From: Apium graveolens
Taxonomy: Eukaryota; Streptophyta; Magnoliopsida; Apiales; Apiaceae
DNA: 64,000 bases
Assembly (NCBI RefSeq): GCF_009905375.1
Contig: NC_133657.1
Span: 48,763,231 to 48,827,230 of the forward strand
Reading direction: 5' to 3'
Part shown: piece by piece, positions 1-9,956 of the stretch
Numbering within the stretch: position 1 is the stretch's first letter
Layout of the letters: the number at the start of each line of letters is the position of its first letter
Translations under genes and position numbers: made by a program
Notes under the pieces: generated by a model
Seen by the model: the letters and a program-made list of their open reading frames with translations, nothing else
Told to the model about the DNA's origin: nothing
The model's database searches: none

Positions 1-104
1 CGTCCCCCAACTCGACCACCGGAACGTGGGGCTTAAGAAAAGAAGGACCGTCAGGTTTGCTCCTGGGGTCCTTGTTTAGCTTGGCCCTCTTCTGGCGGCC
101 TGAC
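1..104 (-). CDS. Fragment of an unrecognised open frame
   Basis: Read on the minus strand from base 103, this stretch is open for 34 codons with no stop. The peptide is rich in Lys, Arg and Pro. The DNA is clearly more GC-rich than what follows. It ends at base 105, where the chromovirus LTR begins, so the insertion probably interrupted it. I do not recognise the family. It could be a piece of another transposon or of a host gene, and the length is too short to decide. Confidence 0.3.
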
Positions 105-2186
105 TGTAATAACCCCAATTTTTGGAAATTTTTGAAACCCTTATGAATAGTGTTTTTGCTGAATGAGAAAAATTTTCATGCCACGCTATGTAGGGGTTCT
201 GTTATTGATCTTATGGAATATTATTAGTACTCTATGTGGTATATAAGTGTAAGTAAAGATCGTCAGAATCCAATTCCGAACACTTGGATTTTTCCCAGAA
301 ATCCAATAGATACGGAAAGAATTGAGTATAAGGTAACAGGATAAAAAAGATTTAAATTAAAGGATTATAAGAGAGGATCATAAAAGGAATACAATATATT
401 GAGAAAGGTTAAGGGAACCTAAGTAATAAGATCCCGAGTATGATCCCTCAAACGATAAACGAAAACGAAAGTTAAGCGAACCGTATAACAGATCAGCGGT
501 CATTAGGCAAACGATTAGGAAGTTAATCAAGGGGATTTGTGGGGATGATGTCATCCAACCAATAGAAAGAGGACAAGGAGGGGAGGATGACATTATGAGG
601 ATGACACAAGCATGACATGGGAAGGAAGGAGGTGTGGTTGAATGAGAACCACACAAATTCAAGGGCAACAAGGTAATTGACTAAATCAAACACAAAAACA
701 AAGCAACCAAGCCAAGTAAAATCATTTTCATCAAAATCAAAAAGAACCAAGGCTTGTTCTTGAAGAAGCTCTCGGCTTTTTACTATTCAAAAGAGAAAGA
801 AATTCAAAATCAAAGATCCAAGCTTCCTAAATTGGTGAGTTAATTCCCTAATCATCTTCATGCTTAGTTAGGGCTATATCATGAGTTTAAGCCATCAATT
901 CCTTCTCCATCTTCTTCATTTAATCAAAGAAGAAGACTATGAATAGTGTTTTCAAGTTTTTAACTTGAAGTTTTTCTTATTTTCCTTGAAGATCCAAGCA
1001 TTCCTAAGACTTCTCAAAGCTTCTTAAGGCTTCCTAGCTCCTCCCACCACTTCAAGGAAGGTATACCATCTCCAAACCCTAGATTCCTATGTATTATAAG
1101 ATGATTTTGATTAGTAGGATGATATTGTAGCTTGATGTTGTGATTTAGAGTTTGGGATTTGAAATGGTGTTGAATTGGAATGGTAAATGTTGTTGTTTTG
1201 ATTAAAAGAACTTAAGAATGGTTAAAGTTAAGCTTAGGCATAAGTATGAATGTTAAAATTGAATTGGTTGGGGTTGCTATGATGTGATAAGGATGGATGT
1301 TGGTTGTATGTTGGATTTGAGGTTGAATTGGGAGGGTTTTGAATGGTTTAAAATATTGGAAATCGCGTAAACATAGCCGTCGTAACGTCCGATTTTCTTT
1401 AGACTGTTTTTGTGCATAACATTAGGACCCGAGAACCCCCTGCTAGATTATGACCATTTCCATGTCTAGATAGCTCATGTTACGAGCTTCGTTTTGATAT
1501 GTAGTTCGTTCGATTCCGATGCACGGTTTAGGAGAAACGACCGTTTCAAGTAACGGCGTTTCGCGAAGAAACTTTTCCCCTCGCCTAACTTTGAAACATA
1601 GGTTAAAGACCAAAAAGGGTTAACTATTGTATGAAACATTTATGGTAAGTGTGCTAGGCAGTTAGTAAGACACTCGCGAAGGAATCGCCTTAAAACTCGT
1701 AAAGGTTAAATTATTAAAAATGGTGGAGCCGAGGGTACCCGGGTGATATAAGCAAATCAGTAAGCGCAAAACAAGCGTTAGAGTCTAAGTTAGTTAAAGT
1801 ATAGATTTACAAGTGACTTTGGTTTAATTCCAACTTACTTGTTGTTTATAGGTTACCAGACTCGTCCCGAGCCTTTTATCACCCCAAGTCGCTCAGGCAA
1901 GTTTTCTACCCGTTATACTGTTGTTGTGATGAATATATGTATATGCATTATCTTGCGATAGATGCATGTTGGTTAATTAGCAAATGTTGCGATATATTGA
2001 AGCATGCTGATATGGTATATATATGCATGCCTATTTCGTATTCTTGATTTATATATATGTTGGTTCAAATGCTTATTCGTTGCATAATACCTATGCTAGA
2101 GATAAGCGGTATTTGCGTATACCCTTAGTATAGGGACCCAAAGGTGAAAACATTTTCTAAAACCGGGAGTCGAGGATCCCGAGTAG

Positions 2187-2190
<4 letters not shown>

Positions 2191-2221
<31 letters not shown>
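2191..2221. repeat. TA dinucleotide microsatellite in the LTR
   Basis: About fifteen TA units in a row. In the second LTR the matching tract near 12043-12072 is interrupted and shorter, so it has changed length since the two copies separated. Confidence 0.9.
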
Positions 2222-2223
<2 letters not shown>

Positions 2224-3827
2224 TTATAGTTTTCAAAACTATTAATCGAATAAGGTTTATTCGATAACTTTATTTTATTAATGAATATTATCTTGAATAT
2301 TCATTCGAGGGCTTATGACTCCTTTTATTTTATTAATTGAATATTATTTGAATATTCATTTGAGGATGTATGACTCCTTTATTTTATTTAATGAATATTA
2401 TTTATAATATTCATTCGAGGTATTATGACTCCGCTTATTACTGAAATATATTCTTTATTTTATTAAAGAATAAGGTGTTAATAATCAAACTTATTTTCGA
2501 TTATTCAAATAAAGATAATACTTTCATATAAGTGTATCTTTGGTTATTTAATACCCGTTTCAAGTATAAGTTTTAAAACTTCTACTTCAATTATTTTTAT
2601 AAAGATTATTCTTTATGGGAATATTATTTAAATAATAATATTCAGATATTTTCTAATATATCGGGACTGATTTATTTCATTAAATCAGCTTTACTCCAAA
2701 CATTCTTAAAAATGTTTTCGAGTCTTCAAAATGATTTTAAAAGTTAGAGCGGATCCCAAAACTCGTTTTCCGATTTAAGATCTTCCTTTCGAAGGAGACT
2801 TGAATATTCGCTCAAAATCTTGGGGATCCGGCTCTGTGGTGTATTTTATATTCGCAACATGGTTGCTGTTTTGAGAAAACAATTTGATTACTTGCCCAAT
2901 GTTCGGGAAGTAAGTCCATCTGATTGAGTCAGCATAAGCGACAGGCCGGGGTACGGTCTATGAATGTGTAAGTGGCTGGGTGGCAGTCCATCAACGCGTG
3001 AGTGGCCGGGTAACGGTCTAGCGCGAGGTCCTAATGCGGCCAGGGTGATGACCGGTGAGGAATTCATCCATCTACAGTAGAAAAGGTTACTTATTGGTAT
3101 CTTTGCCTGATCAGCAAGATATCTGGTTTATGCCAAAATTCTTTTCTTTCCAAAATTCATTGGATATTGCAACTCTGTTCATACTTTACCTGACAGAGGT
3201 TTTCAGGAAATGTATGAGATATATATATATATATGGATATATATATATATGGATATATATATATATCGGGACTTAATGAAGTATCTCGTAACTTCATTAC
3301 ATTCAATAATATTTCAAAGATTGAATTTATTCAAGTATTATCTTGTAGTCTCATCTATGTGATGAACTTTTGAAACTAATTATAACTTGAACGGTGGTAG
3401 TTCAAGTAGTATTTGGAAAAGATATAAGTATATTGGAGTATCTTGTAACTTCCTCTTTTAAAACTTATATCTAGTAAATGATTATTTTATGCATGACAAA
3501 GATTTTCAGAAAAACGTTGAGACAAGGTTAGATATATGAGATCACCTTACAACGATATTTTTTATACAGTTATACACTGGAACTTTGTGTGTATTATGCA
3601 TGGAAGAGGACTTCCCATATTTTGAAAAGTATATATGTATATATATATACTGAATATTTTGCGACTTCATCGCATTAAGATATCAACTTGGTTCATTTCT
3701 TTTGACCAAGACTTTCATGAGTTCTAAAAGAAGGCTCATATACTATTAATCATTATACATATTATTTTGGTGGGCTTGCTGCTCACCCTTGCTTTCTTCT
3801 TTCATCACACAACAACAGATAGAAAGG

Positions 3828-3911
3828 ATGAACAGGACCAAGCTCCCGATTCGCAAGCGATTAGGAGACGTTCCGCAGTTTTCTAGAAGCATTGATGCCG
3901 CCGTAGCTGAG
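3828..3911 (+). other. Candidate mini-exon inside the chromovirus LTR
   Basis: A pyrimidine-rich run ends in CAG at 3816-3818, like a splice acceptor. Ten bases later an ATG opens a frame of exactly 28 codons with a basic N-terminus (MNRTKLPIRKRLGD). It closes at GAG|GTAGGAG, a good splice-donor match at 3911/3912. The second LTR carries the same exon at 13663-13746, and chromovirus X has a comparable one at 46571-46633. It would lie near the 3' end of the LTR, hence in the transcript leader. Splicing is inferred only; no transcript evidence is available here. Confidence 0.35.
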
Positions 3912-4227
3912 GTAGGAGCTACCAATAGGCTAGGCTTTCAACTTCTAATGTACCAGATTATGTATATTTATGAATTGTAATAATGGCAAAGAAATGTAAA
4001 TTTATTCAGAAAACCTTTTAAGGTGTATTGGCAGATAATTGTGGAATAAAATGACTTGTGGTTATTTTTGGATGTTCATCTCTGAGACTATAACGTGTGG
4101 TGTGTGTGTTTATTGTGGGGTCACAGTACAGAGTAGTTGAGTAATTGATAAGATTGGGTGTTATTAAGGGAAATGGAACTCGTGACAACCCGGATCCCCG
4201 ACCCCGGATTTGGGGGTGTTACAGAAA

Positions 4228-4239
4228 TGGTATCAGAGC
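4228..4239 (+). promoter_or_regulatory. Primer binding site, tRNA-iMet type
   Basis: TGGTATCAGAGC four bases after the LTR end matches the common plant Ty3/gypsy and Ty1/copia primer site, complementary to the 3' end of initiator methionine tRNA. It fixes the LTR boundary and the plus orientation of the element. Confidence 0.92.
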
Positions 4240-4494
4240 TAAGCGTTATAAACCTCAGAGATGATGGGACGTTAAGATAATAAGTTCACTAAGATAATAA
4301 GAACTCTTGCCAAGTTCATAGTCGGACTACCTAACGTAGTACTGACAGTTAAAACCCTTACGGGAACCCTTATAAGTATCGTGATAGTAACATAGTTCGT
4401 TCTCGTATAGGGCAGCGGGGCACCGAACCTTGAGGTTCAGGAGCATCAGCATGAGGATGTTTTATTACAAGTTGGAGATCAAATTGTGAATCCG

Positions 4495-5259
4495 ATGGAG
4501 TACCCTAATGAGGGACCGGATGAGGTTCAGATAGAGAATGTTACGGTTGAGGATGTTATTCCGGAAAGGATTGTGGCTGAAGAGGATCTCATGGAGGATC
4601 CTGATGAGAATGAAGAGAGGACCGCTGAGGAACTGATGACCGTAGTCAGGGCGACTACCAGAGCAAGAATGGCCGCGAGGGTGGCACTAGAGGATGAAGA
4701 GTTACCAAGGGCACAAAGGTTAATGAGGGCAGAAGGAGTGGGGCCTTTCACGACACCAATTATACCAGTATCAGACCCTCTTCCAGAGGTTCCTGTAGAC
4801 ATCCATGAGGTCCCACCAATTCTTGTCCCATCCCTGGTACAAAGCCCAGCACCTACTGAAGAAATGCCACCTTTATCTCCTGCACCATTGTCACCTGATA
4901 CCGTGCTTGGTTATCCATTTGGATCTCCTGGGTTTGCGCCACCTGCGCCCCATGGACTGCTAGATGCTACCACTCAGGCTTCTCTTATCGCCAATTATTA
5001 TATGACTTTGGGTGGCCTGTCTGAGGCCCGTAATGTTAGGAGTGATCTGTTGGATCGACTTACTGCACCAAGGATTGAGGGTGGGATACTTCCGGCAGGA
5101 TTAGCATATAGCATGGAAAGGATTGAGGCTACCACCCGTGTTACAGCTAGAGGCCATCTTGAGGGTCAGGTTGATCCAGCCCTACTTGCGACTATCTTAG
5201 ACCTCATCACCTCTGTGATGGAGCAGGTTAGGGATGTTGTGCGTGCTCGCATCTCTTAA
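4495..5259 (+). CDS. Chromovirus I pre-gag ORF
   Basis: A 255-codon open frame lies directly after the primer site and before the gag remnant near 6000. The frame is open from 4411, and 4495 is the first ATG in it. The N-terminal third is very acidic (many Glu and Asp). Residues about 90-150 are rich in Pro and Ala. The C-terminal part from about residue 165 is predicted by eye to be helical. There is no zinc knuckle, protease motif or membrane segment. Its partial copy at 14330-14806 differs at three amino-acid-changing sites and one silent site, which gives no sign of purifying selection. Chromovirus X has an ORF in the same place (47091-47318). The function is unknown; a gag-like or regulatory leader protein is one option. 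Confidence 0.5.
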   Translation: MEYPNEGPDEVQIENVTVEDVIPERIVAEEDLMEDPDENEERTAEELMTVVRATTRARMAARVALEDEELPRAQRLMRAEGVGPFTTPIIPVSDPLPEVPVDIHEVPPILVPSLVQSPAPTEEMPPLSPAPLSPDTVLGYPFGSPGFAPPAPHGLLDATTQASLIANYYMTLGGLSEARNVRSDLLDRLTAPRIEGGILPAGLAYSMERIEATTRVTARGHLEGQVDPALLATILDLITSVMEQVRDVVRARIS

Positions 5260-8200
5260 TCCATGGTAGTATGCAGAGCCAGAGCAATCAAGCAAGGGTT
5301 TTATGTAGCACCGCTTTTGGAGGATTAGCCTAAGTTATGAATGATTAGTTTTAATGACGAGATGACTATCTATGGTAGTACTTTTGGGATAGGAGCGATA
5401 AGTTCATATGATGTAATCCTCTTTAATATGTTCAGTTGTTGTACCCTCGAACAAATGGTTATGTATATATTCGTTAATATCAGTTCAGATCAGTTGTTTG
5501 TGATAAATCACATTGTTAATTGCTCTATTAACACTTAAGAGAGTGTCATGAAGTTTATCGAACTTAAGAATTCATAATTTGCAATTGTGCAAGGACTAAA
5601 CGAGGGGAAGACTTAAGCAAAGTAAGTAAGACAAATATCCAGAGATTCTCAAAATTTTCCAAGTAATATGCCCCCACAAGGAATAAGATGAAGGGCAAAC
5701 CTTGAACGTGATAATCAGGGAGGTCGCAATTAAGATATAAAGAACCCGGAATATAATAAAGTGGAAAATGAAGATTTTAAATTAAAAGATGACTCCAATT
5801 ATGGGGAGTAGGAAGAAATATTTAGACTAAGAAAGCAAAAGTCGAGCGAGATAAGGAGATCCGAGACGGTACTCCTATACGGAAATTCATGAACCTGTCT
5901 AAACAGAACTTATATTTTATTCCTAACCACCACCTTGAGGAAACAATGTGGTGTGAAATTCTTTCATGACCTTTAAATCGCTAAGCTCTCAGAGTTCCAA
6001 GGAACAGGCTGACCCAGCCGAGGCAAGAGCCTGGCTAAAGGAAATATAGGAATCATTTGAGATTCAAAATGATTGATGAACCACAAAAGACCGTTTTTGT
6101 CACTTACCCTCCTAAGAGAGAGACCACCCGCTGGTGAAAGACCAAGAAAGGCACGGAGCCAGAGGTTAGAATAAACTGATTTAAGTTTAGTCAATTGTTT
6201 TCGGGAAAGTAATTCCCAAAGATAAGGAGATAGTGTAAAAGCTTTAGAGCCAGAACAAAGGCAGACGAGTATGATGAATTATGAATCTAAGATGTAAAAG
6301 TTGTCAAGATTCGTTCTGAGGACACGAATCCAGAATGACGGGATGGTTGAAATCAATGCTTATGTAGTGTTGGTTCAGGTAATGGTTGTAATGGAAATGA
6401 AAATAAAAAGAAACTGAAGTGGAAAGGAATATAAAGGCGATAGAGTTGGAGGAATGATAAGGAAGATGGGTATGAGGAAACCCTAAAGACTCGTAGCAAT
6501 AGAAATAGAAAAGTATGTAATCGTCAGGATGAGGGTGATTTACCATGAGTTAAAATTGATGGTTGAAGGCATAAGAGATACATATATTTTATCCCCTTTA
6601 AGTTGGGAGGATTCAAGGAAACCTTTAGATAGTTCGAAGGATAAATAATAAGACGCGGATAGACTAAGGAGACAAGAAAGTAGGAAAGTAGGAAAATTGG
6701 ATGAAGGAAGTTACCTTCAATAATGTGAAATGTAAGACCGGTGGCTCGATACTCAGAAAGGGAGACGCCAGGTATGAGAGATATCCCAACATTGAGGTGA
6801 CTGTTGAGATAAACAACAAAAGTAAATAAGGAATTATTAAGAAGAAGTTCACGTTGAACATGACCAATATCTTCCAGAACATCCATGTTATCATTACCAA
6901 ATCAGGAAAGAAAAGCGGATGACCATTGTTATCTTTTGGAAGCCATATGGATTGACCCCAATTTGAATAAGGATGCTATTATGAAGTTAGGCATAGACTA
7001 TCGAGGTGGGAATGATGAATAAAATAATCTATCAAGGATATATGACTTGGTTTATCCATGGATGGATGCATGTACCTTTTCAAAGGTGGAATTAAGGATA
7101 GAACATCGGTAACTTAAAATGAATCCTAGGGGAATGCATAAAGGTTGGCATTTCACCCTTAATAGGGATAGTGTGAGTTTTGACAATATGAATTGGAAAG
7201 GATTAAGGTAATAACAACCTTTAAGAATCAGTGGAGAAATTTTTCAGAAGTATATAGACAATGATTCTGGTATTAAAAAAAATGGTATTGTGATATGCCC
7301 TGTATCTAAGGAATACAGGAGGAACGATTGAAGGATAACCTTAGAGGTTTTATAAGGAAAAAGGTAATATTCAAAATTCTCAAGAATAGAAATGTGGATA
7401 AAGGAAATATGACGTAATTATAATGATGCCAAGTGGGGCACGTGTTAAACCACGAGAAAGTATGGATCGAACCAGTAATGGTCGAAATTGTTCAGGGCAA
7501 TTAGGACTTAAGATAAAAAATGTTCTAAGTATGATTGAGAGTCAGTCTTGACAGTGATTAGCCTCTAAAAACTGAGGCAATAACTTATGGAAAAATGGTG
7601 ATATTTTTTTCCCATCTGATTTTAAGGAAAACATCTTCACTCAAGCAATGATCGGAAATAAGGTAGAAAATTTATTTGGAGGTGGTTAAAATGACATTGA
7701 CTGTAAGGAAATTTTACTATCAGGAAAGGCCAAAGAGGTGGCCGACACTTTAAAGGTAAGTGGATAATTATAGGCGCGTGTGCCAAAAGAATACAGTGAT
7801 GATGGTTAAAAATGTGAAGGTTGAATTATGGTTTGGAAGATTGACATTCTTTCTGATGACTGTGCAATACCCAACTGTAATAGTAGTTGGTAAAGGTTTA
7901 ATTCGTGTAATCGCCATGAACGGGCTATCTATCTTAGAAGGTCCTATCTTGAGATAAGCCAGGACCATGTTTCAAAAAGGACTAGATGAACCCTTGAGTT
8001 AATTCTTCTATTTAGGGCGTATGATTAAGAATGGTATTAACCTGCTATCGTTGCTTTGATTGAAACTCTTATGCACTTTTATCTGCTTCATGTCATGTAT
8101 GTATGTCAGGATCAGGAGTGTTCTTCATGAATCAGGAATGGTGATTATGTTACCTCCTTAGAATGATTTGATACGACATGTATAGACTCCGTATGGTTAG

Positions 8201-9167
8201 ATATTAAGATTTTATGGAAAAGTGAATGACGACAGTAGGTCAGTGGTGGACCATAGTAAGGCAGCAATGATTCTGCGAGTAGTGAGCTGATTACAACCAT
8301 GAGAGTTGTATTGGAATGGGTGTTGAGATTGAGTACCACTAATCGGGTCATGGTAGTGTATAAGTTATCATTGATAGACTAATTAAGTAGAGTATCTACC
8401 TAGTGAATAATTATTCTTTCTTATCAATAGAGAGTCGTATTATTATACGAGGAAGGTTGCGGTGCGAGCATAGAATCCTAGTAACGGTGATATATAGAAT
8501 GAGATCCCAGATTCGATTTTCGATGTCGAGGGAGTTTCAAAGGTGATTGTGTATAAGCTCGAGGAAGAGCAGGGGTCCATAGAATGATGGACGGAATAGA
8601 AATATTTAGGCATGGGAAATACGATGCTATAATACTTGATGCTGATATAAATACGTATATGTTTTGTTCTCCTATGACAAACCTCTATAGTTCAGAGGTA
8701 GGTTCCAAGCCAGATATTTTGTGGCAGTATATTTTTTTTATATATACAATTCTCTTCAGTTCGTTCTTTTCTCTTCTTTTCATTTCATGTAAGTTGAGAA
8801 GAACAACCCTTCCAGAAGGGGAGGTATTGCCGAATGACTGTCTATCTGTGTGATAGAAGCCTAGTAGGATACCAACTATTGTTTAATTGCTTGTCAAGTA
8901 CTAAAGGTTGGCCACCTTCTGTACTAACTATGCGAGATAACAAGTGTTCATGATCATAGTGATCTCTCAATAAATTCTTTTACTTCTATATGAAGGATTA
9001 AGCTTTCGAAAATAGAAACAACTGAAAAAGGAGTAGTAAAGTTATGGTGGTATTCAGAATGGGAACACATTCGTAATACTAAGGTTGACGTGGTTATTAA
9101 AAGGTTATAGAACGCTAACGAGCAAAAGTATAACCAGTATAATATCAGGAACGGAAGGTAGTAGCGA
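5260..9167 (+). pseudogene. Chromovirus I interior, decayed gag-pol
   Basis: This stretch should hold gag, protease, reverse transcriptase and RNase H, but no long frame survives. A gag fragment can be read at about 6005-6150 in two frames (ADPAEARAWLKE, then KTVFVTYPPK), resembling the retrotransposon gag domain of gypsy elements, with stops and a frame change. I could not place the protease zinc knuckle or the RT catalytic motif with confidence. Short open frames on either strand look accidental. The loss is far heavier than the LTR divergence suggests. Confidence 0.6.
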
Positions 9168-9942
9168 TTGCGAACTCGAAAAGAATGGGTATTGAGAAGC
9201 AGAAGCTCTAATGCTAAAAGCTATAATGAGAGTATGTGCAATAGACTTGAAAGAAATTGGAATGATCACTTAACACGGATTGAGTTTTCTTACGACAATA
9301 GATCATTTGTCATTATCGAGATGTCGCCTTATGAGATCCTTGAGGGAAGACAATGTCGATCTCCCTTATGTTAGGATGAAGTTGTAGAGCGCAAGATGCT
9401 CGGATCTGCAGTAGTCGAAAGGACCAAGGGTATGATAGATCTAATCAGAGGACGGCTGGTAGTAGCCCAAGATGGACATGACACGAAAGGACAAAGAGTA
9501 TGAAATAGGGGACCTAGTAATGTTATAGGTATCCCTTGGAAAGGATTGATGAGGTTCGGAAAGAAAGGAAAGCTAAGTCTACAATTTGTTGGACCCTTGG
9601 ATATATTAAGACGTTTGGGAAGTTAGCATATGAGCTAGCCCTAACCCCGAACATGTAGCAGGTCGTAACGTGTTTCACGTATCAATGTTAAGGAAGTGTA
9701 ATTCAGATGCCAGATAAATAGAGGCATATGAGCGCATAGATATGCAACCCGACGTAACCTATATGGAGCAACCAGGAAGGGTTATAGAGTGAAAAGGAAC
9801 AAGTGCTTAGGAGAAGGATTATCAAACTAGGCAGAGTTGGTGGTAGGACCACAATGTCGAAAATTGACTAGAGAGTTAGAAGGCACAATGCTAGAAAAGC
9901 ATCCCCAACTGTTTTCTATCTGATTCCGGGACGGAATCCTTT
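9168..9942 (+). pseudogene. Chromovirus I integrase end and C-terminal tail
   Basis: At 9228-9374 the frame reads like the end of a gypsy integrase core (NWNDHLTRIEFSYDN, then MSPYEILEGRQCRSPLC). The following DNA continues the post-integrase region with stops and shifts. It ends at about 9893-9948 with a tail resembling the chromovirus pol C-terminus (FYLIPGRNPFKEGR). The polypurine tract follows at once. This places the element as a gypsy element with pol order RT, RNase H, integrase. Confidence 0.7.
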
Positions 9943-9956
9943 TAAGGAGGGGAGAC
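9940..9956 (+). promoter_or_regulatory. Polypurine tract of chromovirus I
   Basis: The purine run TTTTAAGGAGGGGAGAC directly abuts the second LTR and would prime plus-strand DNA synthesis. It marks 9957 as the LTR start, which reads TATAATAACC here rather than TGTAATAACC. Confidence 0.8.

Larger units (their letters stand above)
105..4223 (+). mobile_element. Chromovirus I, first LTR (4119 bp)
   Basis: Starts TGTAATAACCCC and ends TTGGGGGTGTTACA, so the ends form a short inverted repeat with the usual TG...CA. A tRNA-iMet type primer binding site follows four bases later. The same sequence recurs at 9957-14058 with roughly 1 percent differences by eye. It contains a TA microsatellite at 2191-2221, AT runs near 3214-3260, and a short exon-like frame at 3828-3911. 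The small open frames on either strand inside it are not supported as genes. Lineage (Tekay-like chromovirus) is inferred from the long LTR and from integrase and post-integrase remnants in the interior. Confidence 0.9.

Noticed and set aside
378..750. Minus-strand open frames in LTR I, repeated at 10230-10523.
   Set aside because: They are copies of the same LTR and differ by replacement changes. No domain or start context supports them.
4228..4239. Fragments of tRNA genes at the TGGTATCAGAGC sites.
   Set aside because: They are short primer binding sites next to LTR ends, with no tRNA body around them.
6304..6900. Overlapping minus-strand frames of 78-120 codons in the interior of chromovirus I.
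   Set aside because: They lie antisense to decayed gag-pol, overlap each other in different frames and show no domain.
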